DNA of 53,626 nucleotides from Porphyra umbilicalis (lineage: Eukaryota > Rhodophyta > Bangiophyceae > Bangiales > Bangiaceae). The notes under the pieces were generated by a model, which saw only the letters and a list, made by a program, of their open reading frames with translations, made no database searches and was not told where the DNA came from. The translations under genes were made by a program, and so were the position numbers. Numbering within the stretch: position 1 is the stretch's first letter; each line of letters starts with the position of its first letter. Below are positions 1-10,812 of the stretch, piece after piece. Location: positions 1 to 53,626 of the forward strand of contig KV919184.1 in the NCBI GenBank assembly GCA_002049455.2, written 5' to 3'.

Positions 1-789
1 CTCAATTTATTTCCATTCTTTTCAAATGGGTCATCCCTGTTTCTGGTCTTCTCGATTGCGGAATCCGCCTATTCTGAAGAATGCTGAGCAAAGACCTCAA
101 CGTCGACCCACCCCCCCCCCCCCGCGACCGCCTAAAGGTCCATCCCATATAGCTAGACTGATGGGAGACACCCCACTTTGAGTCCGCCGCACCAGCGAAC
201 GGCTGCACCACCCAAGAAGCAGTGTTTTTCACAAGGGCACAGTACTCAGCAGCATTCCTTATCTGTGAAGAAATCATCTGTTTGACGTGCATCTTGATGG
301 CAGAAAAGAGTACACTGCGATCGAGAAAAGAAAGTAAACGGACGAAAATTCCCAACACGCCCGAGAGTTCGTGCAGCATAAGGTCGCGACGTGGCCACGT
401 TCCAGAACGTGTACATGGTGTACAGGCGCCATGTTCGTGCTTTCTCCCTCAAAAAAGGACCTACGGCACTGCCGCGAATGGCCGGAGAAGGAGGTGTCTT
501 GTAGCGCCTCTTCTCTGCTGTTGCAAGAGGAAGAGGGGCATTCTCTGCCATGGATGCTACTTTTATTTTTTTTTCCGATTTAATTTGTTTTCAAGCTCTT
601 CCTAATAAGTGAAGCGTCACTGTACCAGTTGTCCACGGCCGCTCTTGGCGGCACGTGGCTCGCCCCGCACACTCTGCACGCAACGCAGTCGTCCCTCATA
701 CCGTGCCCGCCGCACGCGCCGCACACCCTGCACCCTCCCCCCACCCTCACCGGCCTCGGTTTTTTGTTCCACCTGACGGTTTGCCTGTC

Positions 790-2238
790 ATGTCGTCATC
801 TGCCGGGGTGGTCCCCGCCACGGGGTCACCTCGGCGTCGGCAGTTTTACCGACTGACGACGGACAGCGGCACCATTTTGCGTAACGTCCACCGCTTTTTT
901 GTTGGAGAGCGGACGGCGGGACGATCCCGTGGGTTGCGCAACCCCGTGCAGCGTGCGGCGTGGGCCACCGGTGTGAGCCTGAGCACGGTGAGCCGAGTGC
1001 GCTCTGAAGACTTTTTTCATGGACTGCCCGAGTCGGGGGAGCGAGAGAGGCGTGAGCGCGTCCCGCGAATTCCCGACGCCGAGAGAGTCCGTGTGCGTGA
1101 GGCGGTGTACTCTCAGTACCGCAACCGCTCTCTCCCCTCTTTGGACACCACGCTGGAGTACCTCAATACGGCCAACTTGGTGCACAGCGCGACGGGCATC
1201 GGCTCCGCGTCTTCCTTTGTGTGGACGCGCACCAAGCTGGCCGTCGCTATGCAGGAGGCGGGCTTCTACTTTTCGCGAGGGCCCACGCATTACGACATGG
1301 CGCGCGAGGACCCTGCCATTAAGGCCCAGAGAACCAACTACATCGACACGGTGCGGCAGTACCGTCGGGCGGGGCGCACGATATACTACACGGACGAAAT
1401 ATGGGCCAATAAGAACATGTCGGTGTACCGGAGCTGGAACGACGGGACGCTGAATTCAAGGATCAAGGTGCCGTCGGGCAAGGGCGGCAGGATTATTATT
1501 GCCCACGTGGGCTCTCGCGAGACGGGCCTGGTGGACGGCGCCAGCCTCGTCTTCATAGGCAAGAAAAAAACCGGGAACTACCACTATGAGATGAACTCTG
1601 ACCGCTGGCTGGAGTGGTTGAAAGACGACGTCTTCCCCAAGATGCACGGCGGCGTCTTGGTGATTGACCGCGCCCCGTATCACCTCATACGCACCGAGAG
1701 CACGCGCCCCGCCAACACAAAAATGCGCAAGGCGGAGGTGGCGGCGTGGCTCAGGGCTCACGACTGCGTGCCAGAGGAGTGGGAGGGCACCCAGTGGGAG
1801 AAGGACAAGGTCAAGAAGGAGTTGCTCGAACAAGCGGCCAAGAACCGCCCCGGCCCCAGGTACCTGGTTCAAGACCTGGCTAAAGACTTTGGGATATCAA
1901 TCCTTATCTCACCAGTGGCCCACCCCGAGCTCAACCCTATCGAAATGGTCTGGGGCACCGTGAAGATCGCGCTCAAGCAGGCCAACATCGACTTTACGCT
2001 GACGACTTTGAAGACGCTGGTGGCGGAGCAGTTTGTCAAGATTACCGCCCAGGAGTGCCTCAAGTACGAGCTGCATGCTATCAAGATGGAGGACAACTAT
2101 CGGGCGGTGAGCGAGGTGAGCGCGGCGGTGGAAGCAGCATTTGGGGAAGAGCAGCTGGAGGTGGAGTCCGGGGGGGGGGAGGGTATGAGTAGTTCGTCTG
2201 ATGAGGAGAGCGACGCCAGCTCCCACATGGAGGAGTGA
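790..2238 (+). CDS. DDE superfamily transposase (Tc1-like DDE domain)
   Basis: Cut-and-paste transposase, 482 aa from the first in-frame ATG; the open frame extends upstream only through non-ATG codons. A basic N-terminal region has a helix-turn-helix-like segment (NPVQRAAWATGVSLSTVSR, about residues 45-65). The catalytic domain shows D202 in YTDEIWANKN, D293 in VLVIDRAPYH and E385 in PELNPIEMVW. A GKGGRIIIAHVG segment between the first two acidic residues is typical of a eukaryotic subgroup of the IS630/Tc1 superfamily. The second D and the E are 91 residues apart, far longer than the D34 spacing of classic mariner/Tc1; the insert is charged and helical. The C-terminus is Ser/Glu-rich. All three catalytic residues are present and there is no frame break, so it could be active. 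Confidence 0.9.
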   Translation: MSSSAGVVPATGSPRRRQFYRLTTDSGTILRNVHRFFVGERTAGRSRGLRNPVQRAAWATGVSLSTVSRVRSEDFFHGLPESGERERRERVPRIPDAERVRVREAVYSQYRNRSLPSLDTTLEYLNTANLVHSATGIGSASSFVWTRTKLAVAMQEAGFYFSRGPTHYDMAREDPAIKAQRTNYIDTVRQYRRAGRTIYYTDEIWANKNMSVYRSWNDGTLNSRIKVPSGKGGRIIIAHVGSRETGLVDGASLVFIGKKKTGNYHYEMNSDRWLEWLKDDVFPKMHGGVLVIDRAPYHLIRTESTRPANTKMRKAEVAAWLRAHDCVPEEWEGTQWEKDKVKKELLEQAAKNRPGPRYLVQDLAKDFGISILISPVAHPELNPIEMVWGTVKIALKQANIDFTLTTLKTLVAEQFVKITAQECLKYELHAIKMEDNYRAVSEVSAAVEAAFGEEQLEVESGGGEGMSSSSDEESDASSHMEE

Positions 2239-2352
2239 CGTGTGCTCTGCTTGCTGCACGTGCGTGTTTTTTCTTGTTTTTTCCTGTTCTCTTGGTGCGA
2301 CCAGGAGGCTGGCACACGTAGGTGGCCTTTGTGGTGGGCGAACACTCGGGGG

Positions 2353-2734
2353 TAGGGTTGCACACGACGCCCCTATTTCGGGGGCGTCAGGGGCGCGCGA
2401 CGGATAAGACGCCTTACTGACGCCCCATTAGGCAGTCAAAACGCCCTCACGACGCCCCAAGTAGCACCCTCAATATTCGCAATATGGGCCAAGTGGCACC
2501 CATACTTTGCCTTCATAAGTCATTTTTGTGTCAAGACTGGGTGCCTGTCCCCAACCAAGGTGCACAGCCGCCACCTGCTGAACTATGTAGACCCCCATGA
2601 ACACTTTCTCTTCGCGACGCCTTGCTGACGCCCTTTTGAGTTGGGGCGTTAGGGGCGCACGACGCCCAAATGACGCCCTAGTGACGCCCTTAACGACGCC
2701 CTTCACGACGCCCCGGGCGTTCTGAGCAACCCTA
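2353..2734. mobile_element. hAT-like non-autonomous element (MITE) nested in the DDE transposon
   Basis: A 382-bp segment is bounded by imperfect inverted repeats beginning TAGGGTTGC (2353-2361; inverse 2726-2734); about 16 of the first 20 positions match. It is flanked by a perfect 8-bp direct duplication, CTCGGGGG, at 2345-2352 and 2735-2742. An 8-bp target duplication and a TAGGG/CAGGG-type end are hallmarks of the hAT superfamily. Both subterminal parts (about 2364-2460 and 2615-2725) are packed with GACGCC or its complement, about a dozen copies, like the subterminal transposase-binding motifs of hAT elements. No coding capacity is seen. It lies after the transposase stop, so it does not break the host element's gene. 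Confidence 0.75.
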
Positions 2735-3153
2735 CTCGGGGGGGTGTGGATGCGATCAGGGCCGTGCACTGCTGTGTGTGTGTGCAATCTTCTAAGTCAC
2801 GCTTTCCATTGACCCATGCAGACGAATTTAAACCACACAAATCGCCTTATTCCGCGGCAACATATATCTTTGTGGACCCCGTCCTGCCGATGTCGGAATT
2901 CGTTTGATTCGGGCCAGAGGGACAATCGGACTGGAGACACAGCATTGGCGTCCATGGCGGTGCAGACAGGCACCTTGTCTCTTCCTCTCGACACCTCCGG
3001 TGCAAGACAAGCGTTTTGTGCCTGATTTTTTTAGAGCTGAGCCGTAGCTCACTGCTGACCTCGCGTACAAAGCCTCGGCCCCATCCGACAGCCTTCCGTC
3101 TCGTGCGTTTTTTTTTTCTTATATGTCTAGCTATATGGGATGGACCTTTAGGC

Positions 3154-4194
3154 CCTCCACAGAGTGTGGACACGCTGTGGCTCGACGCCGACGCCCATTC
3201 TGTGCTCGAGGTGGCAGTTTGGGCGGCGCGGACGGGCGAGTATAGGCGGCTTTTGGCGTGCCTGCCGCTCCCCCCTTCCGCGCCAGCCGTGGCGCCGACG
3301 CTGTGGACGACCGGCGCGCCCGCCTTTTCGGCTGCCGACGGCCGGCCGTCGGAGCGGCGGCCGTCAGCGCCGCCGCTACCACCGCCGACGCGAAGCACCA
3401 CCGCCGCGGCGGGCAGCGGAGGCCGGTGGGATGCCGCCGGGGGTCCGCGGCACCCCGCGACGGCCGCGGAGGTGGCAGCGGGGGGCGCCCCCCCGCCAGA
3501 CGGTGGGGACCGGTGCGAGGGCAACGGGCCGGGCGGCTCCGGCAGTTGCGCGTCGGCCACCTCTGGCGGCTACGCTCGGCAGCTACTCCGTTCTAACGGT
3601 AGAACGCATGGAAATCAGTCTGACCAGATGACAAGAAAGAAATCGCATCAGTCCTAGAAGCTGGCTTTGCACTAGCCATGACGAATGTACCATTGGTGAC
3701 CCCCACGTGCGGCGCCCCCTGGCGAATCACTTGTTTTGTAGGCCACAATATGATCCCTGCTGAGGTCACATCCAGTCCGTATCACTAGCCAACTGTCCTT
3801 TTGAAAGTGCTGACCTGCGCAAGGTCACTCAAGCAACCGCAGCAGTGGGCGTTACTAAATACGAGCGAGGGATTCCGCGGTATCCAGCGGGTTTCGTTCG
3901 GCTAGGGGTCTCGCAGAAGGGCGACCACTGACGTTGGTTTTGCGAAGGCTATGGAGAGCCAAACTCGTGAATCTCCCTTGAGACATGACTCTTCTCGGTC
4001 GTCAACTTGCTAGGGCACACATCCATAGGTGTCGGCCACGCTGGAGAGGCTCGTATGTAAAAAAAAGTCAGCGTCACAACAGTCTTCCTCTGGGACACTG
4101 GCTCTGGGTTAGGGTGGGGTCGCGTGACAGGCGACAGTCTCGATCAGCTGGAAATTTCTGCAAAATAGAACGACATGCGCGAGCAATCGTCCAT
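3154..4194. other. No recognised gene (transposon flank to tRNA)
   Basis: The first ~500 bases are GC-rich and open on the plus strand (to 3657), but the translation is compositionally biased Pro/Ala/Gly with no family I recognise and no ATG outside the transposon. The rest is closer to balanced composition. A run of four T on the minus strand (4162-4165) may terminate the tRNA transcript. Confidence 0.5.
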
Positions 4195-4301
4195 CGCCCC
4201 ACGCGGGAGTATCATCAACTCTTGAACCCGCGACCACCAGATTGCGTTTGGGCGGAAGTGCCTTAAAAGTCTGGCGCTCTAACCAACTGAGCTAGCAGGG
4301 C
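4195..4301 (-). tRNA. tRNA-Lys(UUU) with an anticodon-loop intron and a T-loop insertion
   Basis: Read on the minus strand from 4301. A 7-bp acceptor stem (GCCCTGC with GTGGGGC, two G-U pairs) is followed by a D-stem GCTC/GAGC and an anticodon stem CCAGA/TCTGG. The anticodon loop CTTTTA.. gives anticodon UUU (Lys). That loop is 28 nt rather than 7, which places a 21-nt intron at the canonical position after base 37. A 5-nt variable loop follows. The T-stem is GCGGG/CCCGC, but its loop, starting TTCAA, is 19 nt instead of 7, so there are 12 extra nt. Removing both inserts leaves a normal 74-nt tRNA. The T-loop insert splits the B-box promoter. Minus-strand TTTT 30 nt beyond the 3' end is a plausible pol III stop. 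Confidence 0.85.
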
Positions 4302-4726
4302 TTGGGAGAGTCGCCACGCTGCTTGTATTTAGAGGCGCATAGGCTGGCCGCAGAGAGTCGGTCGACTCTTCTGCTTCTCTCGCTTGGTGTGGCTCGCTCC
4401 TGGAGCACCCATTACGTCGTAGAAGAGACACTGACGAGCAGTGCGCTGACAAATAGACCAAAGCACCGTAGGCAAGAAGCGACGGATGGAAAAACCGGAG
4501 AAAGACAAAACGAACAACAACCCCGACCGACCGGCATCCCGCCTCACTCACGGGCGGCCGTGGCAACGCCGACACTCAACGAACGCAATCCACCCAACCC
4601 GTCGCCAGCCTCCCCGCGCGCCCAAAAGCCCTTCAAGCTACGCCCCACCATCCAAGACACGCCCGCATCGGACCCGCAGCGCAACCACCTACCCCCCCCC
4701 CCCCCCCCCCCCTCGCCAACGCCGCC
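4302..4726. other. No gene seen; 3' side of UTP4
   Basis: Downstream of the UTP4 stop, just upstream of the tRNA on the same strand. It includes a long C run at 4684-4702. The UTP4 reading ends in a possible splice donor (AG|GTAGGG), so a short final UTP4 exon could lie here; I cannot place it. Confidence 0.4.
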
Positions 4727-5075
4727 CTACCTCCGCGGCAACACCGCCGGCAGGTACTCGACGAGGCTCTTGGTCGGCCGCTCAACGACGGCAATGTCCC
4801 CCCCCCCCGCCAACACCCCCACACTAAGCACGTTGGCGTAGGTGCCGAGCGCCACCACCTCCCCGCCCGGCACGTTCCAGAAACGCGCGCGCCGCGCGCG
4901 GCCGGTCGCGGTGGCGCCCGCCGCGGAGCGGAGGACCACCCCCACCGCCCGGTCCCGCACCGACCGCACCAAGCCCCCATTGGTACCGACGGGGGGCGTG
5001 CCCGGGGGGGGGCGGGGCCCATGATCAGCGCCACCGCCTGGTCGTGCGAGCCGACCACAAGCGTGTCGACATTGA

Positions 5076-5111
<36 letters not shown>

Positions 5112-7940
5112 GGCCGCCACCACCACCACCGCCGCCGCCCCCGCCCGCCGTGGCGGGGCCGCCCAACCACGCGGCCACAAACGGCGGCGGCGGCGCGGGG
5201 GCCTTGGCCGACCCCCCCGCGCGGCGCAGCGGGTTGGCCGCCGCGTAAGCGGCCGACCACGGGGTTTCCCCCCCGATGCGCCCCCCGGCGACCGCAAACA
5301 CCCGCACCCGCCGGCCGGTCGTGACCGCCGCCAGCCGCCCGCCCGCCGCGTCAATGGCGGCGGCCGAGACGGGCGTGCCGCCGCCCGCCACGCGCACGGC
5401 GGTGAGGGTGGCGGCCGGGCGGCGGCGGCCGCGGCGCGGCCCGCCGTCCGACGCGGTCGCCGCCAGGGGGGACGTGACGCACAGCAGCGCCACGCCGCCG
5501 CCCGTGTCGGCGAGGGCGACGAGCGGGCCCGCCGCGCACGCGCCGACGGCGAGCGTCGTAAAGGCCGTCTCGCGGCCGGGGTGGGCGGGGGGGGCGGCCG
5601 CGTCGTCGCCGCGCGCCGCAACCGCCTCGTCAATCGACCAGGAGCCGGCGAGGCGGTAGGCGGGCGGCACTCGGTCGCCAGCGTCGTCTTGGTCGCCGCC
5701 GCTGTCGCCATCAGTGCCACCCACCGCGAGCAGCAGGTGCACCGCAAGCCCGTCGGCGGCAATGGCAACCAGCCCCGCGCGCCCGCCACCGACAAACGCC
5801 AGCCGCCGCGCGCCGGCCGCCGCCGCCGTGGCAGCGCCGTCGAGCACCGCCGGCACGACCACAAACGCGGGCGCGCCGGCAACGACCAGCGGCCCCGCCG
5901 CGTCCCCGCCGACGCGCTCCAGGCAATAGACGGCGGCGCCGGCGACGCCCGCCGCCGCCACCGCCGACAAATCCTCCGCGGCGGCGGCAGCCCCGACGAC
6001 GCCCCCCACCCCCCGGGCGACCACCTCTAGGACGAGCGTCGGGTCGACGGCGGCGGCGGTGGCGGCGGCGCCACCGGCGCCACCGGCGCCACCGGCGCCA
6101 CCGGCGCCGCCCTTTGCCGGCGGCGGCGGGAGCGTCCACAGCTGGAGGCACCCCGCCGCCCGCACGAGCACCGCGCCGGCCGGGGCACCCCCCCCCCCCC
6201 CCCCCCCCACGACCGCCGCGACGGGCGCGCCGGCGGGCGCCGCCGCCGGGAGCACCCGGTCGACAAACGCGTCGCCGAGAAAGGTGGGCGTCGACCAAAC
6301 GCACACGCGCCCGTCGAGGCCCGCCGACGCCCACACGCCGCCGCCGAAGGAGACGACCGCCCGCACGTCCGCGTCGTGGAGGCCCCGCCCGCGGGTGACC
6401 GACCACGCCTCGGACGCGGGGCCCGCCGCCGTGGCGGCGCCGCCGCCACCGCCGGCGCCATCCGAGGCGGTCCGCAGGGCGGCCACCCCCCCATTCTCCG
6501 CGCCGACAAACACGAGGAGGTCCCCCTCTGCCCCTGCCCCCGCCCCGCCCGCCGGCGCCATGGCCCCGACGGCCAGCGACGTGACGGCGCCGTCGAGGCC
6601 CTCGACGCGGAATTCCGCTTCCGACACGGCGGCGGACCCCCAGATGGTCACCCGCCCGGTCGCGTCGCCCGTGACAACGTTGCCAGAGGGGAGGAAGGCG
6701 GCCGCCCACACCGCCACGGGGTTGCCGTGCGACACGAGGCGCGTGCGGACGGCGACGGACCAGTCGCCGGCGGCCCAGGCGGGGGCGTCACCACCTCCAC
6801 CACCACCACCACCACCACCACCGCCGCCGCCGCTCCGCCGCCCGCCGCCGCGGCGCCCGCCGCCCCCCCCGGCCGCGGCGTCTTGACGAGCCACCGGAGG
6901 CCGCCCTTGGCCTCCCCCGCAATGAGCGTCTGCCGCCCGTCCCGCCCGTCGACCGCCCAGTCGAGGGAGAGCACCCGCGCGCCGCCCGGGGGCCCCGCCG
7001 GGCGCACCGCCCACGACAGCGCCGACGCGGTGGCCGCCGAGGTGCCCTCCACCGCGTCCCCCGCGGCACCCGCGGCCACCACCGCGGGCGTCAGCACCCC
7101 CTCCTCAGCGGGCGCCACGAGGCGCACGCGGCGGTCCTCCCCCCCAACGGCCACCGCCAGCACCGGGGGCGCGGCACCAGGCGCCCCCCCCCCCCCCCCC
7201 CCCCCCCGGGCGGGGTCGCCAAACACCAGATGGCCCCCCCCCCACGTCGAGGGTCACAACGACCGACACCCCCCCCCCCCCACACGCAAGAGGGAGAGGC
7301 GGCCGTCCCGGCGGCCGGCCCAGAGGAGCACCCCCCCCCCCCCGGCGCCCACGCGAGCGCCGCAACGACTGCCCCGCCGGCGCCGTCGGCCACCCCCGCA
7401 ACGCCGTCCCCCCCCGCCCCCCCCGCACGGCGCGGCCGACGGTGGGCCCCTCCACGGGTGGCGGCGGCAGCGTGCCGACGCACCCCCACCCAACGTCGGA
7501 CGAGCGGACGTCGAGGCCCCCGTCGGCGCGGCCGACGGCGAGGCGGCGGATGCCGCCGGGGAGGGCCACCCCCGCCGCGGCGGTGGCGCCGGGGACGGGC
7601 CACTCGGCAAAGGCACACCGGTGGACCGAGAGCGTGCGGCTGTGACGCGCGTGTGCGAGGTACCGGGGGTAGAGGGGGGTGAGGCGGGGGGGGCGGGGCG
7701 GGCGCTTGGCGGGGGGCTCCCCGTGCCCGGGGGGGGGGGCGCCCCCGGCGGGCGCGTGCCGCTGCCGCTTGCGTGTGCCTGCGGGGGGGGGGGTGCCGGT
7801 GTGGCCGACGCGGCAGCGGCGGTGCCGCCAGCGGCGGCGGTGGTGGGGGCGGCGGCGGTGGGGGCGGCGGCGGCGGCGGCCGACGGCCGCCGCCGCCGCC
7901 GCCGCCGGGGGCGGGACTCCTTGGTCGCCGCCGGCGCCAT
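4727..7940 (-). CDS. UTP4: U3 snoRNP protein UTP4 (cirhin), WD40 repeats
   Basis: Nucleolar WD40 protein of the tUTP/UTP-A complex that starts pre-18S rRNA processing. In order along the minus strand, conserved UTP4 segments are visible: HRCAFAEWP then LAVGRADGGLDV (about 7616-7530), ALAWAPGGGG, GAIWCLATPP, VLAVAVGGEDRRVRL, AAFLPSGNVVTGDATGRVTI (about 6700), HDADVRAVV, TPWSAAYAAANPLRR, SHDQAVALIM, and the C-terminal signature VVERPTKSLVEYLPAVLPRR, which matches the VVERPLDDIIAQLPP end of known UTP4. The reading changes frame at sense-strand G runs (among others near 7383-7396, 7334-7345, 7192-7207, 6800-6890 and 5001-5009). The start is the ATG at 7940, giving a basic Pro/Ala leader; it is uncertain. 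Low-complexity Gly/Ala tracts inflate the length. Confidence 0.75.
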
Positions 7941-9534
7941 GGGGACAAGCGCGGGAAACGCAAGGCGGACAGAGTGGTGAGCGAGCGAGTTGGCGGGGGA
8001 AGAGGGGGGGTGGGGGGGGGGGGGGGGGAGCGCCGCAGGCAGCTCGGGCGGCGGGCGGCGGCGGCGGTGGTCGGGTCGACGCCGCGGAGCGCCGCGAGGC
8101 GGCGGGGACGAGGTGGTGCCCGCGCGGCGCCGCCGTCGGCCACGAATTGGGCGTGTGCGCGCGTCAAGTTTATGGATCAAGAAAGTAGCACCGTGGTCGC
8201 CCGCGCAAAAGGCGCACCCCAAGATCAGCCGCGCCCGTCGGCGCGCCGCCGCCCACGACGCGCAACCGCCGCGTGCCGATCCGCGCGCGGCAGAGGGGCG
8301 GCGATGGTGGCCGCCGCGTCGCGCTGCCGCTGATGCTGCGCGCGGTGGGGCCGTTGTTTTGGCCACCCGCCTCATTGCGCTTTTCTTCCATCGCTTTCTC
8401 TCGCTTCATTGCGCAGCGGCACATTGACTCGACAAACACCAAGCCGTAGAGATGGTCGAGGGCCCTCTGATGCGTCCGCCGCCCAAAGTGGAGGAGCCAC
8501 CGCCTGCGGCAGACGGGGGTACTTGATACAGGCACTTCATACAGGGGAGAGGTAGGGAAGCTCATCGTGGTATCTCCTTTGTATCCGTGACACATGCCGT
8601 TGTCAACCACCGCACTTCTCAGTCGCATGAGGGCGGTTCATGCATCTGTCCATCGTCCGCGTCGCAGCGCAGCGATTAGAACATGGTCCGACACTGCGGG
8701 CAACAGGGCGCCACCTGGCCTGGACCGTTGCCGACGCCCTCGGTAGAGACTCTGCCGCAGTGGGGTGGCCTCAAGGGGCGTTCTTCTGGTTGAGGAGCAA
8801 CTGTCTGAGCAAGCTCAAAAGCTGTAGTCCTACCCCACGCAGCCTCCAGGCAACGGGGCACGTACTCGCCGGGATCCAAGCGCTGTGGTGCTGGGTGCAG
8901 GGTCCACGACATGGCCATTCTGACCCCAAAACGCTTGTTATTCCGTACAAAACGCTGTGAGCAGCTGGTACGCAAGAAAAGTGCTTCGCAAGAAAAACAA
9001 AATCTAGGCAACCCCCCCCTGTTTGGGTCGTATCAACCAGGTTTGTTATGGCCTGACGCGGTGTTGTAAAACCTGTGCTACGATGTTTGTTTGTGAGCCT
9101 GCCCTATGGCCCAGTGCATCCTGTGAAGCTGCTCTTCAGCGCCGTTCTAGTTCATGCACGACTTTCATATGGGGCTTGTCGACACGAGAACGAGCACCAG
9201 AACGGAACAAAAGCTGATGAAGATGCGATTCAGCCGGGGTCTTGCACGCGCAAAGCACCTTTCCCAGTCAAAAATGAGGCAAATTGGACCAAATTGCTAT
9301 AAGTGGAGGAAGGAGTCCCCTCAATTACACTCGTACAGTACTCTGCCGTTGCCTTGCTGGTGCGCCACCTGCCCGCTGCCCCTCTCTCTTCGTGTCTGCT
9401 GGTTCCGCCCCAGAGACAACATCCTTGGACGCGCGGCACCTGTCCCAGCGGCGGCATCGAGTCCTCGCGTCCACCGGCTGGGGGAGCCGCCCGCCGTCGT
9501 GGTGACCCCTTCCTCTTGGCCACTGCCCGCCGCC
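7941..9534. other. Divergent intergenic region UTP4 / MEMO1
   Basis: Upstream of two divergently transcribed genes, so it should hold both promoters. The UTP4-proximal part is extremely GC-rich with G runs; 8400-9300 is more balanced. No TATA-like element, RNA gene or recognisable coding segment was found. Confidence 0.5.
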
Positions 9535-9877
9535 ATGGCTGCTCGCACCGCCACCTGCCGCGCTGCGTCTCACGCTGGTGTGTTTGTTGCTTTTGTTTGC
9601 GGTTGGCAACGGGCCACGGTCGGCTGATGGTGAGCGGATGGCGGGGTGGCGGCGGCGGCGGCGGCGGGTGCGCGCCGTCGCCCCGCGCCGCGTGTGGGGT
9701 CGGCGCGCGCCCGTGGGACTAACACTCGCCATTCCCGGTGCCTCGTTCCGTGTCCGTGGCTGCCTGTCCACGCGGTCGGTCGTGCGTGCAACCGCCCCAG
9801 GGAGCTGGTACACGGCGGATGGACGGGCGCTGGCGCGGGAGCTGGACGGGTGGCTGGCCGCGACGGGCATCCGGCGA

Positions 9878-9911
<34 letters not shown>

Positions 9912-10812
9912 GCGGCGACGCTGGCACCAGCAACGGGGGTCCGTCCCCCCCCCTTTCCCCCCTGCGCGCCATCATTGCCCCCCACGCGGGCTACTCCTAC
10001 TCGGGCTCGGTCGCCGCGTACGCGTACGCGTCCATCGACCCCGCCGCGTATGACCGCGTCGTCGTCCTCGGCCCGTCGCACCACGTGTACATGCCCGGCT
10101 GTGCCGTCTCGGTCGCGAGCACCTTCCGCACGCCCGTCGGCGACTTGACCGCCGACGTGTCCACGGTCGCGCGCCTCCGCGCCACCGGCCGCTTTGACGC
10201 ATTTGGCGGCGCCGACGACGAGGCGGAGCACTCAATTGAGATGCACCTCCCCTACCTCGCGCACGTGTTTGGGGCGCGGCGGCCCGCCGTCCCCGTCACG
10301 TGCATCGTCGTGGGGTCGCTGTCGACCGACGCGGAGGCGGCGTATGGGGCGCTGCTCGCGCCGACGCTGCTCGGCGACGCGCGCACGCTGACCGTCGTGT
10401 CGTCTGACTTTTGTCACTGGGGGCGCCGCTTCCGCTACACGCGGCTCGGGGATCCGCCGCCGGCCAATGGCGGCGCCCGCCACGAGGCCATTGAGGCGAT
10501 GGACCGGGAGGGGATGGGGCTCATTGAGGCGGGGGACGTGGCGGGGTGGGCGGCGTACCTCAAGCGGACCGGCAACACCATTTGTGGGCGGCACCCGATT
10601 GGGGTGCTGCTCCGCGCCATGGCCACGTGGGCAGAGGAGGGGGGGGGGGTGCCGCCCCCAACGGGGGAGGCAACGGCGGGGGGGGGGGGCGCCTGCGCGC
10701 CCGGTTTTTGAAGTACGCGCAGAGCTCGCCGGTCGTCACCTCCTCCGACTCGTCCGTGTCGTACGCGTCGGCGGTGGTGACGCTGGATGGGGGGCAGGGG
10801 GCAGCAGAGTAG
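9535..10812 (+). CDS. MEMO1: MEMO1 family protein
   Basis: Member of the MEMO/Mho1 family, with a fold related to non-haem iron dioxygenases. Exon 1 is 9535-9577, starting at an ATG in a strong context (CCGCCATGGC). The intron is 9578-9800 (GTGTGT...CCCCAG) and exon 2 starts at 9801. The join gives ASHAGSWYTADG, an almost exact match to the family's N-terminus (ASHAGSWYTASG), which is why I prefer this model over an unspliced start at 9638. Conserved blocks are APHAGY, GPSHHV, DEAEHSIEMHLPY, VVSSDFCHWG.RFRY and NTICGRHPIGVLL; the two His and the Cys match the family's metal-site residues. The C-terminus FLKYAQSSP...SSVSYASA is in another frame, reached by one missing base in a G run (10678-10689, or the earlier run at 10639-10649). 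Confidence 0.9.

Larger units (their letters stand above)
130..3153. mobile_element. DDE transposon of the IS630/Tc1/mariner-related type, complete-looking
   Basis: The two ends form a perfect 29-bp inverted repeat, 130-158 against 3125-3153 (left end reads GCCTAAAGGTC..., right end ...GACCTTTAGGC). Between them lies one intact transposase gene. A TA dinucleotide sits 3 bases in from each end (133-134 and 3149-3150). That would fit a TA target site if the outer GCC/GGC are chance matches; a CC duplication just outside the repeats is the other reading, so the exact boundary is open. A short hAT-like element is nested downstream of the transposase. Perfect ends plus an intact ORF suggest recent insertion. 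The flanks hold no gene I can recognise, so I cannot say what, if anything, was interrupted. Confidence 0.85.

Noticed and set aside
1..129. Possible host gene interrupted by the transposon
   Set aside because: Joining the sequences on either side of 130-3153 gives no recognisable protein or conserved motif.
6062..6112. Tandem GGCGCCACC-type repeat
   Set aside because: It is an in-frame Gly/Ala repeat inside UTP4, a low-complexity coding tract rather than a CRISPR or satellite.
9638..9800. Unspliced MEMO1 start with a basic leader (ATG 9638)
   Set aside because: Splicing 9577 to 9801 restores the family's N-terminus exactly and uses a strong-context ATG; the leader has no counterpart in the family.
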